Of a DNA stretch of 64,000 bases, positions 37,903 through 48,178 are shown in pieces (position 1 is the first letter of the stretch; the number at the start of each line of letters is the position of its first letter). The notes under the pieces were generated by a model, which saw only the letters and a list, made by a program, of their open reading frames with translations, had not been told where the DNA came from and made no database searches. Both the position numbers and the translations under genes were made by a program. The stretch is from contig NZ_AQXF01000007.1 of assembly GCF_000375545.1 (NCBI RefSeq), positions 41,530 through 105,529 on the forward strand. Direction: 5' to 3'. The stretch is from Kordiimonas gwangyangensis DSM 19435 = JCM 12864. Lineage in GTDB: Bacteria; Pseudomonadota; Alphaproteobacteria; Sphingomonadales; Kordiimonadaceae.

Positions 37903-38922
37903 TCAGCTTGCTTTCAGGATACCCTGATTAAGCAGCGATTCTGCAATCTGCACAGCATTGAGCGCAGCGCCTTTACGCAGGTTATCCGACACCACCCAGA
38001 TATTGAGGCCGTTCTTCACGGTCGGGTCCTTACGGATACGGGAGATGAAGGTGGCGAAATCGCCCACACATTCAACCGGCGTGATATAGCCGCCGTCTTC
38101 GCGCTTGTCGACCACAAGGCAGCCCGGTGCTTCGCGCAGGATTTCACGCGCCTGCTTCTCGGTGATCTCTTTCTTGAACTCGATGTTGATCGCCTCGGAG
38201 TGGCCAACAAATACCGGCACACGAACGCAAGTGGCGGTCAGTTGGATGTTGGGGTCGAGCATCTTGTGCGTCTCGGCCACCATCTTCCACTCTTCTTTCG
38301 TCGAACCGTCATCCATGAACACATCAATGTGCGGGATCACGTTGAAGGCAATCTGCTTGGAGAATTTCTCTTTCACAATCGGGTCGTTCACGAAAATCGC
38401 GCGCGTCTGGGTGAAAAGCTCATCCATCGCCTCGTTGCCTGCGCCGGAGACCGACTGGTAGGTCGAGACCACCACGCGCTTGATCACCGCAGCGTCGTGC
38501 AGCGGCTTCAGGGCCACCAGCATCTGCGCCGTGGAGCAGTTCGGGTTCGCGATGATGTTCTTTTTGATTTTCAGCAGGTGATGCGGGTTCACTTCCGGCA
38601 CCACCAGTGGCACATCCGGGTCCATACGGAAGAAGGACGAGTTATCGATCACCATGGCGCCCGCATTAGCAGCCTTCGGGCCAAATTCCTTCGACACACC
38701 GGAGCCAGCCGCAAACAGTGCAATATCAACACCTTTGAAGTCATAGGTGTCGAGAGCGACAACGCTCAGTTCTTTCTCGCCGTAGCCCACCTTCTGGCCA
38801 ATCGATTTTCGCGACGCAATGGCAATCACCTCTGTCGCGGGAAAGTCCCGCTCAGCGAGGATGTTCAGCATTTCACGACCGACATTACCGGTCGCACCAA
38901 CAACAGCGACACGAAAACCCAT
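37903..38922 (-). CDS. asd: Aspartate-semialdehyde dehydrogenase
   Basis: A 339-residue enzyme with the NADP motif VAVVGATGNVGREMLNIL, the catalytic Cys in NPNCSTAQMLVALKPL, the acyl-binding VVVSTYQSVSGAGNEAMDEL and the His in VRVPVFVGHSEAINIEF. It reduces aspartyl phosphate to the semialdehyde that feeds lysine/diaminopimelate, threonine and methionine synthesis. It follows leuB by about 93 bases on the same strand; a leuC-leuD-leuB-asd order is common in proteobacteria. Confidence 0.96.
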   Translation of the reverse strand: MGFRVAVVGATGNVGREMLNILAERDFPATEVIAIASRKSIGQKVGYGEKELSVVALDTYDFKGVDIALFAAGSGVSKEFGPKAANAGAMVIDNSSFFRMDPDVPLVVPEVNPHHLLKIKKNIIANPNCSTAQMLVALKPLHDAAVIKRVVVSTYQSVSGAGNEAMDELFTQTRAIFVNDPIVKEKFSKQIAFNVIPHIDVFMDDGSTKEEWKMVAETHKMLDPNIQLTATCVRVPVFVGHSEAINIEFKKEITEKQAREILREAPGCLVVDKREDGGYITPVECVGDFATFISRIRKDPTVKNGLNIWVVSDNLRKGAALNAVQIAESLLNQGILKAS

Positions 38923-39015
38923 CTTAATCTCCTGCGGGGTTACATTTTCGAGCCTACCCTTTAGGGGCAGCCCGTACCTTGGTCAAACTCTATTAGATGA
39001 TCTCAAACGTTAGAT

Positions 39016-40107
39016 TTACTGCGCTTTTGCAAGCTGCTTGAGCACGGCGTCACCCATGCCGGATGTACCGACCTTCTCGAAGCCTTCGGCCCAGATGTCA
39101 CCGGTGCGCACTTCATTCAGCGCCGCCGATACAGCCGCCTCAACCTTGTCCGCCGCCTCACCCATGCTGAGGGAGTAGCGGAGCGCCATCGCGAACGACA
39201 GGATCGCCGCTAGCGGGTTCGCAATACCCTGCCCCGCAATATCCGGCGCAGAACCATGCACAGGTTCATATAGGCCAGGACCGCCATCGCCAAGTGAAGC
39301 GGAGGGCAGCATGCCAAGTGAGCCAGTCAACATGGCCGCCGCGTCAGACAAAATGTCGCCAAACAGGTTGTCGGTCAAAATAACGTCGAACTGTTTGGGT
39401 GCCTTTACCAGTTGCATTGCACAGTTGTCGGCAAGGATATGTTCAAGCTTCACGTCATTGTATTCTGCCGCGTGCAGCTTGGTTACTTCCTCGCGCCACA
39501 ACAGTCCTGCTTCCATTACATTCGCCTTCTCGGCGCTATGCACACGCCCGCCGCGCTTGCGCGCCATCTCGAACGCCACACGCGCGATGCGGATGATCTC
39601 GGCGTCGGTGTAGCGCTGGGTGTTGATGCCCACACGGCCGCCGCCCGGCAGGTCTTCAATGCCGCGCGGTTCGCCGAAATACACACCGCCCGCAAGCTCG
39701 CGCACAAAGAGGATATCAAGGCCCGCGACCAACTCGCGCTTCAGGCTTGAGGCATCCGCGAGTGCATCGAAGCACATGGCAGGGCGCAGGTTCGCAAACA
39801 GATCAAGGTCTTTACGGAGGCGCAACAAACCAGCTTCCGGGCGCTTGTCATAGGCGGTTTTACCGTCCCACTTCGGGCCACCCACACAAGCGAGCAGGAT
39901 GGCGTCCGACGCTTTCGCCTTCGCCAGCGTCTCGTCAGAGAGCGGGGTGCCCTCGGCGTCATAGGCGCAGCCGCCGATCAGACCTTCGTCTGTATTGAAG
40001 GTCACGCCGTAAGCGTTCGCAACCCAGTCCATCACGCGGCAAACTTCTGCCGTGATCTCGGGGCCAATGCCGTCACCCGGCAACAGCATGATATTATAAG
40101 TGCTCAT
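39016..40107 (-). CDS. leuB: 3-isopropylmalate dehydrogenase
   Basis: A 363-residue member of the isocitrate/isopropylmalate dehydrogenase family. It begins [20 protein letters not shown] and has the substrate arginines in [32 protein letters not shown], and the Mg/NAD region [20 protein letters not shown] with [20 protein letters not shown]. It performs the third step of leucine synthesis in the cytoplasm. It lies 30 bases after leuD. Confidence 0.97.
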   Translation of the reverse strand: MSTYNIMLLPGDGIGPEITAEVCRVMDWVANAYGVTFNTDEGLIGGCAYDAEGTPLSDETLAKAKASDAILLACVGGPKWDGKTAYDKRPEAGLLRLRKDLDLFANLRPAMCFDALADASSLKRELVAGLDILFVRELAGGVYFGEPRGIEDLPGGGRVGINTQRYTDAEIIRIARVAFEMARKRGGRVHSAEKANVMEAGLLWREEVTKLHAAEYNDVKLEHILADNCAMQLVKAPKQFDVILTDNLFGDILSDAAAMLTGSLGMLPSASLGDGGPGLYEPVHGSAPDIAGQGIANPLAAILSFAMALRYSLSMGEAADKVEAAVSAALNEVRTGDIWAEGFEKVGTSGMGDAVLKQLAKAQ

Positions 40108-40137
40108 GATTTCTTCCCTGATCTGTCGTCGTGGTGA

Positions 40138-40740
40138 TTAGCGGTAAAGCCAAGGCGTCATGCGCTGCTGGCGCGCCTCGAAGTTGCTGATGGCCGCTTT
40201 GGCGGTGAGGGTCTGGCCAATCTCGTCAAGGCCCTGCATCAGCATTTCCTTCTGTTCCGAGTTATAGTCGAACTCATAGCGCGCGTTGCCGCACACCACC
40301 ACCTGCTCTTCAAGGTCCACATTGATCACCTGCCCACCCTCGGCGGCAAGCACAAGGGCGTCAACCGCGTCCTGCGGTAGTTCAACGGTAAGGATGCCGT
40401 TCTTCACGCAGTTGCCGGCAAAGATGTCCGCGAAGGTTGGTGCGATGATGCAGCGGTAGCCCATGTCGGCGATAGCCCACGGCGCATGCTCCCGGCTGGA
40501 GCCGCAACCGAAGTTGTCACCCGCGATGAGAATTTGTGCACCCTTGTAGCGCTCGCCGTCAAACACGTTGCCTTCAATGCGGTTGCCGTCCGCGTCAAAG
40601 CGCACACTTTCAAACGCGAACTGGCCGAAGCCTGTGCGTTTGATCGACTTCAAGTGTTTCGCCGGGATGATGATATCCGTGTCTACGTTCACGCGCGGGA
40701 ACGGTGTGGCGATCGAGCTGATTTTGGTGAATTTTTCCAT
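40138..40740 (-). CDS. leuD: 3-isopropylmalate dehydratase small subunit
   Basis: A 200-residue swivelling domain with NVDTDIIIPAKHLKSIKRTG near the start and the substrate-recognition loop AGDNFGCGSSREHAPWAI. It joins LeuC to isomerise 2- and 3-isopropylmalate. It lies about 16 bases after leuC in the leu operon. Confidence 0.97.
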   Translation of the reverse strand: MEKFTKISSIATPFPRVNVDTDIIIPAKHLKSIKRTGFGQFAFESVRFDADGNRIEGNVFDGERYKGAQILIAGDNFGCGSSREHAPWAIADMGYRCIIAPTFADIFAGNCVKNGILTVELPQDAVDALVLAAEGGQVINVDLEEQVVVCGNARYEFDYNSEQKEMLMQGLDEIGQTLTAKAAISNFEARQQRMTPWLYR

Positions 40741-40756
40741 TGTCTATCTCCTCGCC

Positions 40757-42157
40757 TTAAAAGTCGCGCACGTCAACAAAGTGACCGGCAATCGCCGCGG
40801 CCGCCGCCATCGCCGGGCTCACGAGGTGCGTGCGTGCACCCGGTCCCTGACGGCTGACGAAGTTGCGGTTGCTGGTGGAGGCCACATGCTCACCCGGGCC
40901 AGCCTTGTCAGGGTTCATGGCAAGGCACATGGAGCAGCCCGGCTCGCGCCACTCGAACCCTGCTTCGGTGAAAATCTTGTCGAGGCCCTCGGCCTCCGCC
41001 TGCTCTTTCACGAGGCCAGAACCCGGCACGATCATGGCTTCAATGATATGGCCCGCTACCTTACGGCCTTTGATGACAGCCGCAGCTTCGCGCAGGTCCT
41101 CAATCCGGCTGTTGGTGCAGGAGCCGACAAACACACGGTCGACCTTGATGTCGGTGATCGGCGTGCCTTCCGCGAGACCCATATATTCAAGTGCCTTCAC
41201 GACACCTTCCTGCTTCGCGCGGTCCTTGAAACTTTCTACGAGCGGGATTGTGCCCGTGACCGGCGCCACGTCCTCAGGGCTCGTGCCCCAAGTCACAAGC
41301 GGCACGATCTCACTACCGTCGATCAGCACTTCGCGGTCGAACTTGGCGCCCTCGTCCGAACGCAATGACGCCCAATAGGAAACCGCGGCATCCCACTGAC
41401 CGGCCTTCGGCGCATAAGGGCGACCCTTGAGGTATTCGAAGGTTTTCTCATCAGGTGCCACAAGACCCGCACGCGCGCCTGCCTCGATGGACATATTACA
41501 GAGCGTCATGCGCCCTTCCATCGACAGCGCCTCAATCACGGGGCCTGCGTATTCAATCACATGGCCGGTGCCGCCCGCGGTACCGATACGGCCGATGATG
41601 GCAAGCGCCACGTCTTTCGCGGAACAACCGACAGGTAGTTCGCCTGTCACCGTCACACGCATATTCTTTGATTTTTTGAGCACCAGGGTTTGGGTCGCGA
41701 GCACATGTTCAACCTCAGACGTGCCGATACCAAACGCGAGCGCACCAAAGGCACCGTGGGTCGAGGTATGGCTGTCACCGCACACAAGGGTAACGCCCGG
41801 CTGGGTAAAACCAAGTTCTGGCCCGACCACATGCACGATACCCTGCCGCACATCGTCCATCGGGATATAGTCGAGGTCGAACTCTTTCGCGTTCGCTTCA
41901 AGCGCCGCGAGTTGCGCCGTGGACATCGGGTCCGGGTTCGGCTTGTGGCGATCTTTTGTCGGCACGTTGTGGTCCGGCACGGCGATGATGCTATCGGGAC
42001 GGCGGATGGTGCGGCCAGAGACGCGCAGACCTTCAAATGCCTGCGGGGAAGTCACTTCATGCACGAGATGACGGTCGATATATAGTAGGGCTACATTGTC
42101 GCTTCTTTGTTCGACAACATGACCTTCCCATATCTTATCGTACATCGTCTTCGGCAT
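40757..42157 (-). CDS. leuC: 3-isopropylmalate dehydratase large subunit
   Basis: A 466-residue aconitase-type protein with the [4Fe-4S] ligands in [18 protein letters not shown] and [20 protein letters not shown], and the active-site region [20 protein letters not shown]. It binds the cluster and forms the hydro-lyase with LeuD. It is the first gene of leuC-leuD-leuB-asd, so the promoter is in 42158-42260, where a hairpin is present. Confidence 0.97.
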   Translation of the reverse strand: MPKTMYDKIWEGHVVEQRSDNVALLYIDRHLVHEVTSPQAFEGLRVSGRTIRRPDSIIAVPDHNVPTKDRHKPNPDPMSTAQLAALEANAKEFDLDYIPMDDVRQGIVHVVGPELGFTQPGVTLVCGDSHTSTHGAFGALAFGIGTSEVEHVLATQTLVLKKSKNMRVTVTGELPVGCSAKDVALAIIGRIGTAGGTGHVIEYAGPVIEALSMEGRMTLCNMSIEAGARAGLVAPDEKTFEYLKGRPYAPKAGQWDAAVSYWASLRSDEGAKFDREVLIDGSEIVPLVTWGTSPEDVAPVTGTIPLVESFKDRAKQEGVVKALEYMGLAEGTPITDIKVDRVFVGSCTNSRIEDLREAAAVIKGRKVAGHIIEAMIVPGSGLVKEQAEAEGLDKIFTEAGFEWREPGCSMCLAMNPDKAGPGEHVASTSNRNFVSRQGPGARTHLVSPAMAAAAAIAGHFVDVRDF

Positions 42158-42217
42158 TTTATGCTCCGCTCGTCATTTCCAAATGCGCCCATGCGCTTGA
42201 GGGTGTTTTTCTGCGTC

Positions 42218-42236
42218 ATGCCCGAACATGGGCATG
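42218..42236. promoter_or_regulatory. Hairpin upstream of leuC
   Basis: CATGCCC and GGGCATG form a perfect 7-base stem around a 5-base loop, about 60 bases upstream of leuC. It is not followed by a T run in the leuC direction and no leucine-rich leader peptide was seen, so classical attenuation is not supported. It could be an operator or an mRNA leader structure. Confidence 0.35.
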
Positions 42237-42260
42237 GTTTTTGGTCTGCCAAAACAGAAA

Positions 42261-42292
42261 AACGGGGACAGGCCTTTTGACCTGTCCCCGTT
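42261..42292 (-). terminator. Terminator of the rpsP-rimM-trmD-rplS operon
   Basis: AACGGGGACAGG and CCTGTCCCCGTT form a perfect 12-base stem around an 8-base loop. On the - strand it is followed by TTTTTC. It lies about 60 bases after the rplS stop. Confidence 0.9.
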
Positions 42293-42353
42293 CTTTATAG
42301 TTACCCTCGGCATTACGCAAGAAATAAAAAGCTTCTTGCCGAAGGGTGTAATA

Positions 42354-42734
42354 TTATTTCGCGTCGTTTTTGCGGAAATCGCGCTTTTCGACGATACGAG
42401 CAGATTTACCGCGACGGCCACGGAGGTAGTACAGCTTGGCGCGACGTACTTTACCACGGCGAACAACGGTGATGCTGTCTACGGTCGGGCCGAAGAGCGG
42501 GAACACACGCTCAACACCTTCACCATAGGAGATCTTGCGAACGGTGAAGTTGGAGCTGATGCCTTTGTTAGCGCGTGCGATGCAAACGCCTTCGAAAGCC
42601 TGGATACGCTCGCGCTCACCCTCAACAACTTTCACGTCAACACGAAGCGTGTCGCCTGCGCCGAACTCAGGAATGGTTTTACCTTCGGTCAGAGCAGCAA
42701 TTTTCTCTTGCTCGAGCTTTTGAATGATATTCAT
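42354..42734 (-). CDS. rplS: 50S ribosomal protein L19
   Basis: A 126-residue protein that begins [19 protein letters not shown] and has the L19 signatures [35 protein letters not shown] and [20 protein letters not shown]. It lies at the 30S-50S interface. The ATG at 42734 matches the family start. It is the last gene of the rpsP operon, 4 bases after trmD. Confidence 0.97.
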   Translation of the reverse strand: MNIIQKLEQEKIAALTEGKTIPEFGAGDTLRVDVKVVEGERERIQAFEGVCIARANKGISSNFTVRKISYGEGVERVFPLFGPTVDSITVVRRGKVRRAKLYYLRGRRGKSARIVEKRDFRKNDAK

Positions 42735-42738
42735 CGGT

Positions 42739-43458
42739 CTATACCTTTTTTTCTTTTCCCCGCACATAGGTCGACCAGAGATCCGGCCGGCGTATACGAG
42801 TCAACTCTTCTGCTTTTTCGCGTCGCCACTGGGCGATGCGACCGTGATGCCCACTTGTGAGCACGTCGGGGATTTCCCGACCTTCCCAGACCTGAGGCCT
42901 GGTGTATTGAGGGTACTCTAGGAGTCCACTCTCAAAACTCTCTTCGTCGAGCGTGGCAGCCGCACCCATGATACCGGGCAGTAGGCGCACAACCGCATCA
43001 AGCATTACGAGGGCTGCCGGCTCACCACCTGAGAGCACAAAGTCACCCACGCTAATCTCTTCCACGCCGCGTGCTTCAAGCACACGTTCGTCAACCCCTT
43101 CGAACCGGCCACAGAGGATGGTCACCCCCCCTGCATCCTGCCACCTGTGAGCCTCGGCTTGGTCAAAGCGCTTGCCACGCGGGCTCATATAAACAAGTGG
43201 CCATTCCGGCTTCGCACTCTCGCGCGCGGCGTCAATCGCCTTGCCTAGAATGTCGGCCCGAAGCACCATCCCCGGGCCACCGCCTGCAGGAGTATCGTCA
43301 ACGGAGCGGTGCTTATCGCTCGAAAAATCGCGAATGTCCAGTGTTTTCAGTGCCCAGCGGCCGTCCTCAAGCCCCTTTCCGGCGAGCGAGGTTCCAAGGC
43401 TGCCGGGGAACATATCCGGGAACAGGGTCAGTACCTGCGCGGTGAAAAGCGGGTCCAC
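42739..43458 (-). CDS. trmD: tRNA (guanine37-N1)-methyltransferase
   Basis: A 239-residue SPOUT enzyme. It has [20 protein letters not shown] at the start, [16 protein letters not shown], and the knotted SAM-binding core with [20 protein letters not shown] and [20 protein letters not shown]. It methylates G37 of tRNAs with a G36, which prevents frameshifting. The start is GTG and overlaps the rimM stop by one base (TAGTG), so the two are coupled. Confidence 0.96.
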   Translation of the reverse strand: MDPLFTAQVLTLFPDMFPGSLGTSLAGKGLEDGRWALKTLDIRDFSSDKHRSVDDTPAGGGPGMVLRADILGKAIDAARESAKPEWPLVYMSPRGKRFDQAEAHRWQDAGGVTILCGRFEGVDERVLEARGVEEISVGDFVLSGGEPAALVMLDAVVRLLPGIMGAAATLDEESFESGLLEYPQYTRPQVWEGREIPDVLTSGHHGRIAQWRREKAEELTRIRRPDLWSTYVRGKEKKV

Positions 43459-44051
43459 TAGTCCGCCTCCTCGTCACGCTCGCTGACTTGCGTTTCAACC
43501 CAGGTATCAAACGCAATGGAAACAAAGCCTTCACGCACATTCACCACCGGTACAAACACCTTACGGAACGGAATGAACGCGAACCGACCAAGGCCGGGCA
43601 ACGGCGCGTTCAGCACGACCTCAAGAAGGTCCTCCGCGCCAAAATTCTCCACCGCGCGCACAAAACCGAGGCTTTCGCCCGCTTCATTCCTTGCATCAAG
43701 GCCAATGAGGTCTGCGAGGTAAAACTCGTCCTCGTCGTCTTCATCTGCAAAGATATCGCGGGGGACATAAAGCTTGGTGCCCTTGAGCGCCTGCGCATCT
43801 TCGCGGTTTTTCACACCGTCCATGCGGGCGATAAAACCTTCCTTGTCTTCACGCAACCGTTTGAGGGACACGGTCGGGCCGTTTGGCCCCTTATGCAGGG
43901 CGGCAAACGCAAAAATAGCTTCCGGGTCTTCAGTGAAGGACTTCAGGCGCACGTCACCACGAACGCCATGGGCGCCCGCAAGAGCGCCCACGCAAATCCA
44001 ACCATCTTCCACACCGCGATGGCGGCGTTCTTCTGAAGACCTGTCAGCCAT
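43458..44051 (-). CDS. rimM: 16S rRNA processing protein RimM
   Basis: A 197-residue protein with an N-terminal beta-barrel ([20 protein letters not shown]) and a C-terminal PRC-barrel ([20 protein letters not shown], then [20 protein letters not shown]). It binds S19 and assists 30S head maturation. It lies between rpsP and trmD as in most proteobacteria, about 55 bases after rpsP. Confidence 0.93.
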   Translation of the reverse strand: MADRSSEERRHRGVEDGWICVGALAGAHGVRGDVRLKSFTEDPEAIFAFAALHKGPNGPTVSLKRLREDKEGFIARMDGVKNREDAQALKGTKLYVPRDIFADEDDEDEFYLADLIGLDARNEAGESLGFVRAVENFGAEDLLEVVLNAPLPGLGRFAFIPFRKVFVPVVNVREGFVSIAFDTWVETQVSERDEEAD

Positions 44052-44106
44052 TTTCTGTCACCCTGAAGTGTGCCCGAGCAAACCCGGGCACAAACTTGAG
44101 TGCTGC

Positions 44107-44520
44107 TTACTCAGCAGCAGCTTCTTCTTCAGCAGCTTCTTCAGCCGGTGCAGCAGCAGCTTCGGCAGCAGCGGCAGCAGCAGCTTCAGCTTTTGCTTTT
44201 TTCTCTTCGATCAGGTCGAGAGCTTTCTGGCCCGGCTTACCCTTGTTCGGGTTGTTGCGGGTTTTTGCTTCGAGCATGCCAGCAGCTTCGAGGAAGCGAG
44301 CAACGCGGTCAGACGGCTTCGCGCCCTGGCCGATCCAATGCTTTACACGGTCTTCAACGAGACGAACGCGGTTTTCGTCATCCTTGGCGAGCATCGGGTT
44401 GTAGGTGCCTACTTTTTCGATGAACTGACCGTCACGACGAGCGCGCGTGTCAGCAACAACGATACGGTAGTAAGGACGCTTCTTAGCACCACCACGAGCG
44501 AGACGAATTGCAACAGCCAT
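44107..44520 (-). CDS. rpsP: 30S ribosomal protein S16 with Ala/Glu-rich tail
   Basis: A 137-residue protein. The first 80 or so residues are normal S16 ([40 protein letters not shown]). After about residue 107 a low-complexity tail of Ala and Glu runs to the end. Such extensions are known in alphaproteobacterial S16, but this one is long. It is the first gene of rpsP-rimM-trmD-rplS and lies about 93 bases after ffh. Confidence 0.96.
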   Translation of the reverse strand: MAVAIRLARGGAKKRPYYRIVVADTRARRDGQFIEKVGTYNPMLAKDDENRVRLVEDRVKHWIGQGAKPSDRVARFLEAAGMLEAKTRNNPNKGKPGQKALDLIEEKKAKAEAAAAAAAEAAAAPAEEAAEEEAAAE

Positions 44521-44613
44521 TTTACTTTCCTTTCAGATGTCCGGTGCCTACACGGGCGTTGCCGGACGTATTCTCAAGTTTACCAAAAATCCCGAGAGAG
44601 GCTGGCTACCTAC

Positions 44614-45999
44614 TCAAGAGAACAACTTATCGAAGCCCGGCGGCAGGCCGCCTGGCATTCCGCCCATACCCGGCAGTCCAGGCATGCGGCCCTTCTTGCC
44701 CATCTGGGACATTTTTTTCATCATCTTGGCCATCTGCATGTGCATTTTCAGAAGCTTGTTCACGTCCGGCACGGATGTACCCGAACCAGCTGCGATACGC
44801 TTCTTGCGCGACGCGTTAATGAGCTGCGGCTTCTTGCGTTCCACTGCAGTCATCGACGAGATGATGGCTTCCTGACGTTTGAAAACCTTGTCATCGATCC
44901 CCGGCTGGTTCATGGCACCCTTGAGTTTGCCAAGGCCCGGCAGCATGCCAAGCACACCTTTCATGCCGCCCATCTTCGCCATTTGCTGAAGCTGGGTGCG
45001 GAGATCGTCGAGGTCGAATTCGCCTTTGGCCATTTTCTTGGCCATCTTTTCAGCGTCTTCTTTCTCAATCGTCTCGGCCGCTTTCTCAACAAGGCTGACA
45101 ACGTCACCCATGCCAAGGATACGACCGGCAACACGCTCGGGATGGAAGTCCTCAAGCGCATCCATTTTTTCGCCCGTACCCGCAAGCTTGATCGGCTTGC
45201 CGGTGACGGCACGCATGGAAAGCGCGGCACCACCACGGCCATCACCATCCATACGGGTGAGCACAACGCCGGTAATCCCGACCTGTGCATCAAATTCTTT
45301 CGCGACGTTGACCGCGTCCTGACCGGTGAGGCTATCTGCCACCAAGAGCGTCTCGGTCGGCATCGTCGCATTGCGGACAGCCACAACCTCGGCCATCAGC
45401 GCCTGGTCAACGTGCAGGCGGCCCGCGGTATCGAGCATGACCACGTCATAGCCCTGAAGCTTCGCAGCCTCCATCGCACGGCGTGCGATATCCACCGGCA
45501 TCTGCCCCGGGATGATCGGCAGCGTTTTCACGCCAATCTGCTCACCGAGGATCTTGAGCTGCTCTTGCGCGGCCGGACGGCGTACGTCGAGCGACGCCAT
45601 CAGGACCTTCTTGCGCTCTTTCTCATTGAGGCGCTTGGCGATCTTGGCGGTCGAGGTGGTTTTACCCGAACCCTGCAGACCCACCATCAGCACCACAACC
45701 GGTGGCACACCAACGGTGTTTATGCCGGACGCCTCGGACCCGAGCATGGCGACCAGTTCGTCATTGACGATCTTGATAACCTGCTGACCCGGCGTGACGG
45801 ACTTCAGAACCTGATGCCCGACAGCCTTTTCCTTGACCTTGGCGACGAAGTCCTTGACGACAGGCAGCGCCACATCGGCTTCGAGGAGCGCAACCCGCAC
45901 TTCGCGGAGCGCTTCGGTGACATCCGATTCCTTGAGCGCGCCACGGCGCTTCAAACCATCGAGGATACCACTGAGCCGATCGGACAAGCTGTCAAACAT
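44614..45999 (-). CDS. ffh: Signal recognition particle protein Ffh
   Basis: A 461-residue GTPase. It has the N-domain start MFDSLSDRLSGILDGLKRRG, the G-domain P-loop VGLQGSGKTTSTAKIA, DVRRPAAQEQL, DTAGRLHVD and the C-terminal methionine-rich M domain (MQMAKMMKKMSQMGKKGRMP) that binds signal sequences and 4.5S RNA. It delivers nascent membrane proteins to FtsY, which is also in this window at 55824. The ATG at 45999 matches the family start. The ffs RNA gene was not found here. Confidence 0.97.
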   Translation of the reverse strand: MFDSLSDRLSGILDGLKRRGALKESDVTEALREVRVALLEADVALPVVKDFVAKVKEKAVGHQVLKSVTPGQQVIKIVNDELVAMLGSEASGINTVGVPPVVVLMVGLQGSGKTTSTAKIAKRLNEKERKKVLMASLDVRRPAAQEQLKILGEQIGVKTLPIIPGQMPVDIARRAMEAAKLQGYDVVMLDTAGRLHVDQALMAEVVAVRNATMPTETLLVADSLTGQDAVNVAKEFDAQVGITGVVLTRMDGDGRGGAALSMRAVTGKPIKLAGTGEKMDALEDFHPERVAGRILGMGDVVSLVEKAAETIEKEDAEKMAKKMAKGEFDLDDLRTQLQQMAKMGGMKGVLGMLPGLGKLKGAMNQPGIDDKVFKRQEAIISSMTAVERKKPQLINASRKKRIAAGSGTSVPDVNKLLKMHMQMAKMMKKMSQMGKKGRMPGLPGMGGMPGGLPPGFDKLFS

Positions 46000-46210
46000 A
46001 AGCAAAATCGCCTTGTGTCTTGTTCAAAATTCTCACGCCTTTCCAAAGGCTTGATCAAACAATAATGGCACCAGTGGGCGAAACTCGCTGACTGGTGGGC
46101 ATCTCAGGGCGAACCGTTGGAGACGCGGGCTATGTCTGTCATTCCCATGGGAAAGCGAGGCTTATGTATGGCGAGTGTGCCTAAGAGTCAAGCAAAACAG
46201 CCGTATGCGC

Positions 46211-48004
46211 CTAATCCTGCGCGGGGAGACGCTCGGCAAAGAGGTCAAGCACCGCGGTTTCCAGTTCAGCGATATCGATGGGCTTGCCTACAACCTTGTC
46301 CATGCCCGCTTCCATATAGCTTTCGATATCCTCCGCCATGGTGTTGGCGGTCAGTGCAATGATTGGCGTGGTGCGAACCACACTGTCTGTACTACGCACT
46401 TCCTGTACAGCGGTGACACCGTCTTTCACTGGCATGCGCACGTCCATCAGCACGAGGTCGTAAGCGCCGGTCAGGGTTTCCCGCACCGCGTCATCGCCGT
46501 TGCTGACGATGGTGATGGCCCAACCATAGCGGCTCAGGAGCTTTTCGATCAGCATCTGGTTGATCTTGTTATCCTCCGCCAGCAGCACCCGCAACTTGAG
46601 CGCCGACATCTCGGCGCTATGGTCTGCGGCCTTGGGCGTGGGATCATAACGCCCCTCCGCTTTCGGCAAGGTCACCGCGAATGTGAAGCGGGAACCCACG
46701 CCGGGTTTGCTGTCTGCGGTCAGGGTTCCATCCATCAATGCGGCCAGTTCTCGGCAGATGGCGAGGCCAAGGCCGGTACCGCCCTGCTTGCGGCGGGAGG
46801 TGCCGTCCACCTGCTCGAACCGACCAAACAGTTTCGCGCCCTCTTGCTTGCTAAAGCCGACACCGGTGTCTTCAACGGACAAAGTCAGATGGAAAAGGCT
46901 GCTGTCGCGCGCCTCTGAAGTGACGGAGATGTCAATGCGCCCCGCGTCAGTGAACTTAATCGCGTTCCCGACAAGATTGAGGAGTATCTGGCCAATACGC
47001 ACTGCATCACCCACGAGGCGCGGCGGCAGGCCACCGACAAACTCACAATTGAGCGAAAGCCCCTTCTCTTCCGCCGAAGGCTGCAGCAGTCCGCTGATGT
47101 GCCGAACCAGCTCCTCCACATCAAAGGCTTGCGGTTTGAGGACCAGTTTGCCTTCATCCAGCTTGGCGAGATCAAGGATATCATTGATGAGGGTCAGCAG
47201 TGTTTTGGCGCTCACCTGCGCCGCGCTCACCAGTTCCTTTTGTTCAGCGTCCAGCTTGGTGTGTTCAAGGATATTCATGGTGCTCAGCACACCCGTCAGC
47301 GGTGTGCGCAGCTCGTGTGTGGTGTTGGCGAGGAATATGCCCTTGGCCTCATTGGCGCGCCTGGCGTCTTCTGCCGCGCGTTCCACCTCTTCCATCTGGG
47401 CAAGCACAGATTGGTTCATGGCTTCAAGTTGCGCGTTTTTCACCCGGTCATTCAGGTGCAGGCCCTCAAGTCGGGTGAGCATACGGTAGCGCTGCGCAAA
47501 ACACAGCACCCCAAGCATGAGCCCGGGCACCAGAAGGAAGCCGTAATGCGGCACGTCCGCCCCGCCGATACTCATCAGGCAGTACACATATAGTGCGACA
47601 GAAAGCGCTGTCAGCGGGAAAAACACGCGTGGGCTGAGGGTCACAAAACCAAACACCAGCAGGGACAGAACCCCATTGGTCATTTGCTTGATATCGCCCG
47701 AAAGCAGCACATGGCCATACACATTGGCCACACCCAAAAGCCCGGTCGGCACAAACGCCAAATGGGAGGCTGAGACACTCACCCTCCCCATTTTAACAAG
47801 GCCATAGGTGGCGAAGCTGATAACCGCTGCTGTGCCCGCAAGGCCTATCAAGTATGGCAATATGTCAGGCGGTAGAAACAGTGAGTGGGCTGCGGTCAGG
47901 AATGTGTAATAGAGGCCGATAACAAAGGTGATAAGCGGCAGCTGCTGCAGATAGGCCCTGTCCAGCGCTTCACGCACCAGCCGTGCTGCGGCGCTCTCTG
48001 GCAC
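46211..48004 (-). CDS. Hybrid sensor histidine kinase/response regulator
   Basis: A 597-residue membrane protein. The first 190 residues hold about six membrane helices (LPLITFVIGLYYTFLTAAHS, LIGLAGTAAVISFATYGLV and others). A linker coiled coil leads to the H-box with His230 in LANTTHELRTPLTGVLSTMN. The ATPase domain has NLVGNAIKFTDAGRIDISV, DTGVGF and GGTGLGLAICRELAALMDG. A C-terminal receiver begins RVLLAEDNKINQMLIEKLL, with phospho-acceptor Asp521 in DLVLMDVRMPVKDG. With no histidine phosphotransfer domain, it must use a separate one. No partner is adjacent. The signal is unknown. Confidence 0.92.
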   Translation of the reverse strand: MPESAAARLVREALDRAYLQQLPLITFVIGLYYTFLTAAHSLFLPPDILPYLIGLAGTAAVISFATYGLVKMGRVSVSASHLAFVPTGLLGVANVYGHVLLSGDIKQMTNGVLSLLVFGFVTLSPRVFFPLTALSVALYVYCLMSIGGADVPHYGFLLVPGLMLGVLCFAQRYRMLTRLEGLHLNDRVKNAQLEAMNQSVLAQMEEVERAAEDARRANEAKGIFLANTTHELRTPLTGVLSTMNILEHTKLDAEQKELVSAAQVSAKTLLTLINDILDLAKLDEGKLVLKPQAFDVEELVRHISGLLQPSAEEKGLSLNCEFVGGLPPRLVGDAVRIGQILLNLVGNAIKFTDAGRIDISVTSEARDSSLFHLTLSVEDTGVGFSKQEGAKLFGRFEQVDGTSRRKQGGTGLGLAICRELAALMDGTLTADSKPGVGSRFTFAVTLPKAEGRYDPTPKAADHSAEMSALKLRVLLAEDNKINQMLIEKLLSRYGWAITIVSNGDDAVRETLTGAYDLVLMDVRMPVKDGVTAVQEVRSTDSVVRTTPIIALTANTMAEDIESYMEAGMDKVVGKPIDIAELETAVLDLFAERLPAQD

Positions 48005-48125
48005 GCTGCCGTCATTCCCTGCATCTTTCAGCGCCTTTTCCAGAACGCACCTGCCTCTCTGCCAAGGTTTGAAAACAACCTAAAAGAAAATTCACTCGCG
48101 GTCAGCCGGAATTCTGCGCTTGGCA

Positions 48126-48152
48126 AAAGAAAAGGGCGACCAAAGCCGCCCT
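48126..48152 (-). terminator. Terminator of the DUF885 gene
   Basis: On the - strand GGGCGGC pairs with GTCGCCC (with one G-T wobble) around a TTTG loop and is followed by TTTTCTTTT. It lies about 28 bases after the DUF885 stop. Confidence 0.85.
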
Positions 48153-48178
48153 CAACTCATACTCGTTCCTCGATCCGA

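Noticed and set aside
44539-44567. Hairpin in the rpsP leader (GTCCGG/CCGGAC) as an S16 autoregulatory element
   Set aside because: The stem is only six bases with a 17-base loop and no T run; too weak to call a riboregulator or terminator.
46120-46175. Dispersed repeat resembling a GTCATTCCC-type palindrome upstream of the hybrid kinase
   Set aside because: Only a degenerate half (GTCATTCCCATGGGAA) is seen, with no second copy in the window, so a repeat call is not supported.
46000-46210. 4.5S RNA gene near ffh
   Set aside because: The conserved SRP RNA tetraloop region (GGAAG with flanking asymmetric loop) was not found between ffh and the hybrid kinase.
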